This document shows, in pieces, positions 21,213 through 31,947 of a stretch of DNA of 64,000 nt; position 1 is the first letter of the stretch; every line of letters starts with the position of its first letter. Location of the stretch: assembly GCA_015680685.1 (NCBI GenBank), contig MNCI01002682.1, forward strand, positions 355,995-419,994, read 5' to 3'. The notes beneath the pieces were generated by a model. That model was given only the letters and a program-made list of their open reading frames with translations. It made no database searches and had not been told where the DNA came from. The DNA comes from Gnetum montanum. Lineage: Eukaryota; Streptophyta; Gnetopsida; Gnetales; Gnetaceae. The position numbers and the translations under genes are program-made.

Positions 21213-22310
21213 ATGAGACCATCACAATCCTATCAGACAAATAGAAATAGAGATTATCACCATGACATGTCTGATGAAGATGAACCCTTGTTGGCTACTA
21301 GGAGCATGATACAAATTACGGAGGTAGTTCAAATACCTCATAGGCATGAAAGAGAAAGCCACATCAAACGACTTAATATGAATAACATTTCTAAATTTAA
21401 GGGAGGCTATAATTTTGATCCCCTACATCATTTACAAGTCTTCTATGATGCTTGTGCCTTACAAAACATTGAAAGTAGGTGCAAAAACTTAAGCTCTTTC
21501 CTAGGACACTAATAGAAGATGCTGAAAGCTAGTATAAATCATTGGAACCAAATTCAATCCACTGGTGGTCAACAATGCTTGAACTCTTCAACAAAAAATA
21601 CCAAACCTATGAAAGAGTGTGTAATCTAAGAAAAAATATCCAAGGGTGGAAGTAAGAAAACCATGAATCCTTGGATGTAGCCTTTAATAGATACTATTCT
21701 CTAATACATAGATGTCCAGGCCATGGTTTTTCTCAAAAAGAGTAGCTTCTCCACATCATAGATGGACTTCATAACAAAATGAAGGAGACCTTTGGGATCT
21801 ATGCCTAAGGATGATTATCAAAACTAAGAGCCCATAAGATACAAAGGCTAGTTGAATAGGTGGAAAAAGAAGATGGAGAGCTATGTAAAAGAGAGCGTGT
21901 AGAGGAATATAACTGGGATCTAGCTCTTCATGAAAAAGAGGTCCATATTTATGATTAAGAAAAAAGGTAGCTCTTGATGAGTTGATTTCACACAAAACCT
22001 TGCCAATACAAAATTCTATTGTTGAGATTGAAGTAAGGGTAGATAAGATGTGGGAGTTGATGCATGAAAAAGTTACAACCAACTTGAAAATCATAAAGGA
22101 GAAGGTAAAACCAAAAGGATTAAGTGATCAAAATAAGAAGAAGAAAAAGAATAAATAAATAGGTAAGGAAACTTATTACAAAAAAGGGAAGATAGCTATA
22201 GTAGAAGAGGTTACAGACTCATATACAAAAGAGGATGATGGATGTGACATTTGCCAATATGAACATCCAAAGGGCTATTTCCTAGTTATGTTACATCTAC
22301 TAAAGTTTGC
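21213..22310 (+). pseudogene. D-element gag core, degraded
   Basis: Contains SDEDEPLLATRSMIQITEVV, NISKFKGGYNFDPLHHLQVF and YDACALQNIE, aligned to the A-family gag (IPQFEGGYNVDLQNHLQAFH). The frame then shifts and has many stops, but recognisable pieces continue, including the zinc-knuckle-like CDICQYEHPKG at about 22243-22275. Just upstream (about 21117-21200), MRLEAPKDWWSQM also resembles a gypsy gag capsid. This copy is older than A1-A3. Confidence 0.7.
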
Positions 22311-24767
22311 AGTTTTTGCTTTAAATCCCAAGTTTGTAGAAAAGAAAATGCCTAGGAGATTACCTTACCCACAAGGTAATTATAGATAGTCATATAACCA
22401 GTAGTACTATCTTAGTGGGACTTCTTATAAACCTTAAAATTACTATCAACCAGAGTGGCAAAATCTATAGTCGTGGGGGATGCCATCAACAAACCAATAA
22501 TACCCTTAGTGCCAGTCAAACCCTTATGGATATTATGTTCAACAACCTATTTCTCCAAATGGTTCTACTTTCTTTGCCTCAAATCACTACTACTACTCTT
22601 CTAAATACCATCAACTTGCAACATCTCCTCTAGGATCATCATCTTGCACCTCTTATTCTTCATTACATCCTTAATACTCTCATACTTCCCTCCAACATAT
22701 GTCACCACCAGTAATGTAGGAAGGATTGACACCACAACCTTAATAGAAGAATGTTGCTTGTGCCATCAACATACAAGTGAATGATAATGTTAGTAGATCT
22801 TAGCAAAAATCTTAGAAACTTCCTTTCTTTAGGATAGTTTCCAGACATGTGGATAAAACTAGTATACCTACTAGCTCATCAGAACTAGCACAAGGACAAT
22901 TTGATGCAACCCCCTTTCTCACAGAAACCAATGTCTCCTAATCCTACACAAGAGCCAATAACCATTACCACTTCAACACAAAACATACAAGATGAACCTA
23001 TCATTGTGAAGAGATAGAAAATTTCATGCATTACTAATAATGATAAAGGGTTTAGTTGTGGTTGAAAGTTCAAAGTATTAACATGATCCCTATACTAGCC
23101 CACAAAAAAGTTAAGGAACAAGTGTGTGTGCAGAACCAAGTCTACATAGTAGCCACTAAACCAAAATACACCTAGTGGCTCGAAATAAGAAAACAAAACA
23201 TTCAAAAGATGCATGGAAGCATCGAACCCACACATTAGTCCTTGTCTTAAGAAAATGAACCAAATAGAGAACTTAGAGAATAACATATTACACTCTAACA
23301 TACATCAAAAGAAGATGTTAAACAATGAGACACAAGAACTAAAATAGAAAATAACAAGAAACATGTTTGGATCACTTAAAAAAACACCTTTTAGTCCAGC
23401 TAAATATATGTTTCCAAATGATCAAAACATGATTATCATCAATGTTAAATATGCTACCAAGTGAAAACTTAAATCATTAAAGATGATAAATGGAAAACTT
23501 ATGGTGTATAACCAAGGGAATGTGTGGTCCATTTTCTATATGCTCGGCCATGAGCTTAGTCATGGAAGAGATGCCCTATCCTAAATCAAGAACTAATAAG
23601 TGAATTTTTACTTTTTTGTTTTACAATTTTTGATTATTTTCCTATTTCTTTAAAATTTTTTAATTCTTAATATGTTTTCCATTTCTTGTTATTTTTCTTT
23701 TATTTATAATTTTATCTTTTCTTGAGTTATTTCCTTTATGTTTTATGAATGTCTACTATGTTTTTGTTAATAATATTGCTAGTCATGATGCAAAAGTCAA
23801 CACCATGTGTTGGGTTTTTGTCCTATGCTATCAAGATGATTGGGCAAATAATTATGTAAAGTAGTGAGCCACATCATCCATCCCTCTAGTTCTATAAATA
23901 AGAGGTCATTATCATGAAAGTAATATGGTTCTTCTTACATGAAACTAAAATTAACTACTGATCATTATGCTTTGAAGAAATATGGAAAGGCCATGTTAGA
24001 ATGGCAAAGGGTGTGATCTCAAGGGGATTTTCTGGGTTTTCTTTTTGACTTCCTTCTTGGGACCTATGACTCATGGAATGTATCATCACTCTTACCATTG
24101 ACCAATAGACAAGAAGCATGTTTTTGCATGGTGTGGTTCCAAAATAAAAATAAAAAAAAAACACAAAAAAAGAAAGAGAAAAAACATGAGAAAAATAAAT
24201 TAAAAAGAAAGAAAGAGAAAGAAATAGAAAAAGAGAAAAAAAAAGCCATGGTAATTCAAAGCACATTGCTTAGATATAATAATGGGTACAAGCACTAGGT
24301 ATGGGGCTCGAAAGACATGTTACCTATGCCTAAAGGCACCCCTCTAAGTAAGTCCCTTTCTTCCTTTATTCTTCTCTTTTCTTCTCTTTTTGGAATGATG
24401 TTCATTCTCTCTAGTTGTTATGGACTCATGGTAGTAGGCAAAAAGGAACACATCAATGCAAGGCCATTGTTAATGGTATGGACTTGGTTTGAAACTTGGA
24501 TGGATAGGTATGCTAGTCATTTTGATCACAATTGACACAAGAACCTATTATGGACATGGTTAAGTACCTTACATCACAATCTATGCAATCCCATCTCATC
24601 CCATTATTCACCTCATTATTGTAGGTAATTATGAGCCTAATGGTTTTGTATAGTATAATATAGGATCCTAACCAAGGTAGTTGTGTGTTGTTTGGAATAA
24701 AGGCATGATCTACATTTAACTTCTACGATGTCCATGGACATTTATAGAAGTGGTTATGCAAGGGCAC
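22311..24767 (+). other. D interior after gag: spacer and conserved 3' non-coding block
   Basis: 22311-23550 is the decayed tyrosine/glutamine/proline-rich spacer seen in the A elements. I could not find the retropepsin motif, so that part seems deleted or unrecognisable. CTTAGTCATGGAAGAGATG near 23552 matches the first internal polypurine-like motif of A1. 23860-24767 matches the A-element 3' block (CCACATCATCCAT, CATGGTGTGGTTC). It includes TTCTATAAATAAGAGG (about 23891-23906), like the LTR TATA region, and an A-rich tract at 24150-24245. The block ends where A1 inserted. Confidence 0.55.
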
Positions 24768-25550
24768 TGATGAGCCACGATATCGCATCCGCGATATCGC
24801 GTATGCGATATCGTAGCCCGTCACCAGTTCTATAAATAAGAGGCGGCTTTCCTTTGTTTTTCCATCTAGATCTAGACCCTTAGCCAGACTATAGTAGTTT
24901 TACCATTCCAGAGTTAGAATAATTTGCATGTGCCCACAGTAGGAGTCTCAAAGTGAACGGATCTTTATTCGAGCAATTTGTACCTGAGCACACAATTGTG
25001 TACGACAATAAAGACGAACTTTCTAATAAACCTTGCAGCATATGGACTAAGCTAAATAGGACTTTAATTATTGTTAAATGTTTAAATGCTTTCTTGGAGA
25101 CTTAATCTCTCTCAACCCTTAACTCTCCTAGTGAAGTGCATTCAGTATGACCGCTTTGAGCACGTGTGCTACGCTTGGTAACCCAGTAACGAATAGCATT
25201 TGGTAATCCTAGTAGCGTTGCACTGGTTCAGGGTGTGTACGACAAGTGGGAACGAATACTGATGTTAGGACGATTAAAGCCTAGTTAGTGAAAGTTAGTT
25301 ACTTAGTCTCTTCACCCTTTCCCCTCTTAGCATAGGCGATCAAAAGATAAAAGACATAAAAATCATGTACCTCAAGCTCACTTAACCATACAACTGTGAA
25401 AAATACAAGTAAGCTTGGGAAGATAGTGATTGATTAACCTTAAGCGTTCCATTAGGGTGCGTAAGCACTTAGTCCTTGGAGTTCGACCGGATCGCGCATG
25501 AAACACTCGTATTCATATGGTTGAGTGTAAGGGTACCTTGCCACTCATCA
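24768..25550 (+). repeat. 5' LTR of A1
   Basis: 783-bp LTR from TGATGAGCC to CCACTCATCA. Three GATATC cores (24779-24813) precede TATAAATA (24831-24838). R hairpin arms are TCTTTATT (24962-24969) and AATAAAGA (25007-25014), with a 12-bp palindrome ACACAATTGTGT (24990-25001) between them. U5 repeats are at 25175-25191 and 25200-25217. Confidence 0.93.
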
Positions 25551-25551
25551 T

Positions 25552-25569
25552 TAGCACCGTTGCCAGGGA
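25552..25569 (+). other. Primer-binding site of A1, decayed tRNA-Asp type
   Basis: TAGCACCGTTGCCAGGGA against TGGCGCCGTTGCCGGGGA: three G-to-A changes. One spacer base follows the LTR. Confidence 0.88.
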
Positions 25570-25695
25570 CTTAGTTGTTTGTGCGCTACATAGAACATAG
25601 GATATCATTCATATTATTGGGAGCTAGAACGAACCCTTAGGGTTGATCAAGAGAAAAATTAAACAATGGTAATTAGCACACCGAATAAGACAACA

Positions 25696-28600
25696 ATGTC
25701 TTCTTCTTCACACAAAAGCATTTCACTGCCTAGGAACAACACTATAGACAGTCGGCAGCACAACACACATAACCAAAATCTGCCAGTTCCTCAACAATTC
25801 AGTGTGGTATATATTCATCACGATGAATATATACCTGACTTCACCTTTATCTTCCATCAAGACGAACAACTACGATGGAGAGACTTGGAGGGTAACATAG
25901 TGTTGCCTCTTGACAGAGCCACCCCCAACATGCTCCTTCGTGCCCTTGCACGAATAGGCATGTCATAATTATACACAGAGTATGTTGCATGCGATTACCA
26001 TGCAAGGGACTACCATCCCACAGAAGCGCAACGTCAATGGGACTTGCGGCAGGAGAGTTACCATACATTGTTGAAGGGTAAAGGGCCCCATAAGACTTCA
26101 CCCGTCTTAAGTAAAATCAAGGGTGATGAACCTATCTCAATAGGTTCTCCACAAAATGATGTTCCCCATCCTAACGATGGTGAGGAGGTGGTGTATCAAA
26201 ACCTTCACTCTACGATTCACAATCCTGGTTCTGATCCCCACGAACACCAAGTGTTCAATGAGGGAACACAAACACATGGTTGATCTCATCATGGTTGGGG
26301 TCGAGATAACTGAAGAGAAGGTAGGAAACATCGTTATGATGATGGTTCTCCTTCTTCTTCCCTTCATCATCACATTCATCCTCTCTTTCAACATTAGGAC
26401 ACAGTCATAAGGAACCTCACCGTGAGGATAAGGGTAAACAGAGTGAGAAACCTCGACGAGAGAGTTGAGAGCGAGGATGAGGGCATTCGAGAGAATCACG
26501 ACATAGAAGGGAAAGTAGGGAACCACGTAGACATCACAGATGCCATGAGAGAAATGACCATGAAGAACCCCTACTTGCAACCTAAAGCATGTTAGACATT
26601 ACGGAGGTCGTTAGAATACCTACAAGGCACCAAAAAGATAGCCGGATCAAGAGACTAAACATGAATAATATCCCACAATTTGAGGGGGGATACAACGTTG
26701 ATCTTCAGAACCACTTACAAGCATTTCACGATGCCTGCACCTTGCAAAACATTGAAAATGAGTGGAAAAAGTTAAAGTTATTTCCAAGGACACTCATAAA
26801 AGAAGCAGAAAGCTTGCGCCAGTCCTTAGAGCTGGAATCCATTCGAAGGTGGAGTACGATGCTAGAACTGTTTAATGATAAATATCAAATGTACTCTTGA
26901 GTGTCCAACTTGTGAAAGTAGATCCAAGGATGGAAGAAAGGAAATTACGAACCCTTGGATGCTGCCATGGGCCGATATTATGCACTGTTACATTGTTGCC
27001 TGGGCCATGGTTACTTGCAACTAGATCAACTATGCCATCTCGTAGATGGGCTAAGACATGAAACCAGGAGAACCCTTAGAACATATGCCCAATGGAGATT
27101 ATCAGAACTTAGGCCCCATCAGATTCATAGATTGTTGGAGCAAGTAGCTAAGGAAGAAGGAGAGCTACATAAGAGAGAAAGCATGGAAGAGTATAACCGT
27201 GATCCTTCCCTTCGAAAGAGGGGAGTGAGATTCTGTGAGGAGGAGGAAGAGTCATCACTCAAGGAGATGGTGAATAGAAAAACCTTGCTGCTTCAAAAAT
27301 TGACAACAGAAGTGTTGGCTAAGGTAGATCAAATGTGGGACTCCTTGGATAGTAGATTTGAAACCGTCCTTAAAATCGTAGAGGAGTCTAAGAAGCAAAG
27401 TAGTGACTATGATAAAAAGAAGAAGAGGGATTTGGGCCATGCATGTAACAAAGGTAAGGGTAAAATGGCTATCACTGAAGAGGTTGTGGATTCTGATACG
27501 GATAGTGATGGTGGATGTGAAATATGCTAGTATGAACATCCTAAAGGATGTTGCCCAATAATCTCACATCTGCAAGAGTCTAGGGTGTATGCACTCAACC
27601 CAAGACTTAACAAACGGCAAGCACCCCGAAGGTTACCTTATCCCCAAGGTAACCCAAGGTAGTTCCACCAACCCTTAATGTACTATCCAAGTGGAACCCT
27701 ACCACAACCTATTTAGAAACACCAGCAGTGGCAATACCCACAATCATGGGGGATGCCACCGCTAAGGCAACAATACCGTTATCAGCAACCGGATCCATAT
27801 GGCTATTACGTGCAATAGCCGGTCTCTCCAAGTGACTCTATCGGTCACGTGACCCCACAACATCACTACCAAGCTCAGGAGTATTATAGGACTCCCTCTC
27901 CTGGAAGAGACAACCCATAGACATACCATCCTCCGAATCCATCCGCGAGTCTCACACCAATAGCTCCACTACCATCCACTCTAGTGATGCAAGGGGAACT
28001 CCCCACTTAGCTGCAGCAACGTAATGCTACGAGAGTTGCAAATCTCCAACCCACTATTGGTTTTGAGAACCATACAAATAGAAGACCTTTCTTCAGAACC
28101 AACAGTCCAAACAAGCTCTCACAACCACAAGCGGTTGAGTCTATGACCACTCCTCCATCAAATAAGGCTTCGGAGCTTTGTTCAAACCAAAAACAAAGCT
28201 CAATGCACATGGTTATGTTAACACATACTGTTACTAACTGGATAAATTTGGGCCACCTTCCCAGGAAATTCTCTGACCCCAGAAGTCCCATAATCTACCT
28301 CCAAGTCGTTGGGAATGAACCTCGTAAAGCTCTTCTTGACTTAGGTTCCGGAGTCAACTTAATATCACAAGAAATGTATAAAGCCTGGAACCTACCTCGA
28401 GTAAAGAAGAGCAATATTTGCTTAGAGTTGGCTGACCAGTTGATCATTGTTCCCTTGGGACTTGTGGAGGACATTGTTACCATTGTGTGTGGTTGGTCAT
28501 ACCCCGCTGATTTCCTAGTGGTCCAAGTAAATAATGACAAAGGGGACTTCCCAATAATAATGGGGAGGGCATGGCTAAGTACCATAAACACATGCCTAGG

Positions 28601-28970
28601 AATCCACAATCTTTCCCTGGAAATATCTAAGGAAAACACTTATGGAAAGATCGAGAAGAAGAAGGTTCCATGCACCACATACAGTGATATAGAGGGTGAT
28701 GGTGTACAAGAATGTTCAGCATTGCCCACCGGTGTGCCCAGGAAGTTAACATACAAAAGTGCTTGTATGTAGCAACCACACAACAAGAAAACACCTACTG
28801 GTTGGCAGCTAATCAAGAGAGCAACTCACCAATATGCATGGAACTAATTGGGGGAAGAACTTGCACCCACGTCGAAAGCATAGACACACTGGAGTAAGAG
28901 TGTCACCAACTTCCAACACTTAACTTGAAACCATCAATTAGGGGAAGTTGAAAATTTTCAAGAACTTTAA
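25696..28970 (+). pseudogene. A1 gag-retropepsin polyprotein, broken
   Basis: Begins MSSSSHKS. In order: N-terminal region with HHDEYIPDFTFIFHQDEQLR; charged His/Arg-rich linker; helical capsid-like core (about 26589-27200, FEGGYNVDLQNHLQAFHDAC); a conserved coiled stretch with KVDQMWDSLDSR; a zinc-knuckle-like CEIC-x-YEHPKGCC (27516-27554); a Tyr/Gln/Pro-rich spacer; then retropepsin (about 28200-28640) with ALLDLGSGVNLIS and FPIIMGRAWLSTINTCLG. The catalytic DSG triad reads DLG (Asp codon 28338-28340), so this protease is probably dead. Stops, mostly TAG replacing Gln codons of A2/A3, occur for example in the zinc motif (27528-27530). The ancestral protein was about 1080 residues. Nothing after it resembles reverse transcriptase. 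Confidence 0.85.
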
Positions 28971-31053
28971 ACAAATGCTCTGATAAGAGAATGTTAGTTA
29001 GTCTGCGACAGACCAACCCTTATCCTAAATCTACAACGGTCAATGCACATTACACCTCTGAGAGCGGATGACCTTGCTTGTTGTTTCAGATCTCTCCCTT
29101 CCAACTCAGTCATGGGGGAGATGGCCACCTATGCTAATCAATTAAGGCCCTCAGTTCCTTTTAAGTTTTTGTTTTACACATTTTTATTTTACACATTTTT
29201 TTTTTACAAATTTCTTTAAATTTTCTTGTTTTTTTTTGTAACATCATTGTACTTTTTCTTTTATTTGTGTGTGTGTGCTTATCCATTTTGTTAAGTTCAT
29301 CACCCAATAAGTGCTCCTGATGATGGTATGAACTATATTCTGTTGGTTGCTAATGTTTGGTTTTTGCCTTTAAGTCATAATGTTGATACTAAGGTATGGT
29401 TCTTTTGATATAGCAGGCAATGAGTCCACATCATCCATGCATCCATAAATTTCTATGGTCTCTCTTGGCTTGGAACTGTATAGTCCCTTTCTTCAAAATA
29501 ATAAGAACTATCAACGAATCGGTGACTGGGCATTTTTCAAACTAAGGAAGGACTCAAGAATTGAAAAGGGTGTGACTTTAAGGGGATTTGATGCATTTGT
29601 GTTGGCCATTCTCTTGGGTGTTTGGATGTTTTATTCTTGAGTTTTTCTTATCGTTCCAATGTTACCCCATTATCAGGAAGCTGAGCCAATAAAAATAAAA
29701 ATACTATGTCTTTGCATGGTGTGGTTCTCACACAAAAACACAAAAAAAAAGAAGAGAAAAAAAGTGGGAATTCAAAGCACACTCCTTAGAAGAAATAATC
29801 ACATGGGCTACAAGCACTGGTTATGGGACTAAAACAAATATGTTCCCTCTAACTAAGGCCCTTGTCGCTTCCTACTTTCTCCTTTCTCTTTTTCTCGAAA
29901 TGGTGGTGACTCTTTGGTGGAAGCATTCTTACTACTTCAGGCAGATGGATTGGCTAAATGTATTAATGCGAAGTCACTGGATGTGGTTTGTTTGAGGCTA
30001 GATTTGGAATGGGATATACTAATTCACATTAACCATTAATACACAACGGGCTGTACACCACCTTATTCTTGAGACTCCATTCCATTCTCTTCTTTCCATC
30101 GTTCTTTCTCGATTATTCACCTCATTGCTGGTTATATCAGTAGTCTATATTTTGGTTGACACATTGTTTTCTTTTTGGTAAATTCTTGTGGTTAAGACTT
30201 TAACTCTTGCTTCCAAATGACATTTTTAGAGCCCATGAACTCTTTGAATGTGGGAATGTCAGGGCATTAATGACATGAGCCTACTTCGGGGAGGATCCAC
30301 TGGCATTCCTATTTGGTGCATCAGTTAATTTCTTTCCCTTAAACATTTTCGCAATCAATTTCTATTTTGTTCATTTCCATATCTGACATCCATTTCATCG
30401 GCATTACGATTGTCTCTTTTTCTCCATTTTTCTTATTCCTTATATTTTTCCATTCTCTCCCTATCGGAGGTTCGCGATTAGTCATGGGGGTCCTGGACCA
30501 ATTTTTTTGATTTTCTCTTAACCTGTACACCTCGGGGAGTCACCATTATTATATCCCTAGAATCTGCATTAGTCATATCACAACTCAGCCAATGGATCTT
30601 ACACTGAGGCAAGGTATCAACTACATTGTGATTCATTTACCCTTGCTAATATAAGACTGTGTTGTGTGTGCAGATGGAAATCATACACCAACGGATTGGA
30701 TCTAGAGGGAAAACTTGGAATGGATCAGTGCTGAAGCAATTTTACAAGGAACAAGATCGATGACACGCTTATGGATGGACAACGAAAGGTGCAATCTAGG
30801 CATTGGAAACAACAGACTTCTTCTTTTCTCTCACTCTTCTCTCTTCTCTCTTAGCTGCCAAATAAGGCTGGATGTCAAATGTGTATAGTGTTCACTCTTG
30901 TTGTCATGAACACTAATTTTGTCATGTATTGTAATGATGATCTATTCACATGTCACCCCATTCACCATTAGTTTCATTCAAGTCAATAATCCCATACCTT
31001 CCCAATATTTTTTAAGGAGCTAGAGGATGAGTTTTCATTCAGTCATGGGGGTA
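28971..31053 (+). other. A1 non-coding 3' block with three polypurine-tract-like motifs
   Basis: Occupies the place of pol. AGTCATGGGGG occurs at 29108-29118, 30480-30490 and 31041-31051; the last abuts the 3' LTR and is the functional polypurine tract. A 61-codon frame at 29455-29640 (MVSLGLELYSPFLQNNK...) is well kept in A3 and recognisable in A2. A GT run is at about 29267-29278 and CATGGTGTGGTTC at about 29716. The block matches A2 over its length. Confidence 0.8.
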
Positions 31054-31823
31054 TGATGAGTTGCAATATCGCGTACGCGATATTGCAGCTCGTTGCCAGT
31101 TCTATAAATAAGAGGCGGCTTTCCCTTGTTTTCCCATCTAGATCTAGATCCTTAGCTAGACTATAGCAGTCTTACCATTCCAGAGTTATAATAATTTGCA
31201 TGTGCCTGGAGTAGGAATCTCAAAGTGAACGGATCTTTATTCGAGCACTTTGTACCTAAGCACACATTTGTGTATAGCAATAAAGACAAACTTTTTGATA
31301 AACCTTGCAGCATATGGACTAAGCTAAATAGGACTTTAATTATTATTAAATGTTTAAATGCTTTCTTAGAGACTTAATCTCTCTCAACCCTTAACTCTCC
31401 TAGTTAAGTGCATCCAATACAACTGCTTCGAGCATGTGTGCTACGGTTGGTAACCCAGTAACGAATAGCGTTTGGTAATCCTAGTAGCGTTGCATTGGTT
31501 CAGGGTGTGTACGGCAAGTGAGAATGGATATTGATGCTAGGACAATTAAAGCTTAGTTAGTGAAAGTTAGTTACTTAGTCTCTTCACCCTTTCCCCTCTT
31601 AGCATAGGCGATAAAAAGATAAAAGACATAAAAATCATGTACCTCAAGCTCACTTAACCATACAACTGTGACAAATACAAGTAAGCTTGGGAAGACAGTG
31701 ATTGATTAACCTTAAGTGTTCCATTAGGGCGCATAAGCACTTAGTCCTTGGAGTTTGACCGGATCATGTGTGAAACACTCGTATTCGTATGGTTGAGTAC
31801 AGGGGATACCTTGCCACTCATTA
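31054..31823 (+). repeat. 3' LTR of A1
   Basis: 770-bp LTR from TGATGAGTT to CACTCATTA (terminal CA mutated to TA). It has a perfect 26-bp palindrome at 31062-31087 with two ATATC/GATAT half cores, then TATAAATA at 31103-31110. It has fewer GATATC units than the 5' LTR of the same element. Confidence 0.92.
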
Positions 31824-31828
31824 GGCAC

Positions 31829-31947
31829 TATGGTAGGAGCTTGCTTTGGGGAGGACCCACTTGCATAACTTTTGTTGATCATGGATCTAAACCAAATCTC
31901 ACTTCTTCAAGAATATCATTGATAGCTTCTCTGAATTTATGCATGAA
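31829..31947 (+). other. D interior between A1 and B2
   Basis: 119 bp of D left between two later insertions. It contains GCTTGCTTTGGGGAGGACCC, also found in the non-coding 3' block of A2 (51725) and, inverted, at 36670-36685, so it is part of the family 3' block. Its last five bases ATGAA are the presumed target site of B2. Confidence 0.7.

Larger units (their letters stand above)
24768..31823 (+). mobile_element. Complete non-autonomous gag-protease LTR retrotransposon A1
   Basis: 7056-bp element with LTRs at 24768-25550 and 31054-31823, flanked on both sides by GGCAC (24763-24767 and 31824-31828). Order: LTR, tRNA-Asp primer site, gag plus retropepsin in one frame, about 2.1 kb non-coding, polypurine tract, LTR. 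No reverse transcriptase, RNase H or integrase motif in any frame. Such gag-only or gag-protease elements are known in plants and rely on a partner for reverse transcription. It is inserted in D. Confidence 0.92.

Noticed and set aside
24098-24298. Lys/Glu-rich frame in D
   Set aside because: Low-complexity A-rich DNA in a non-coding block; the frame has no conservation in A1 or A2.
25552-25569. A tRNA gene at the primer-binding sites
   Set aside because: Only the 18-base complement of the tRNA 3' end is present, without cloverleaf or promoter boxes.
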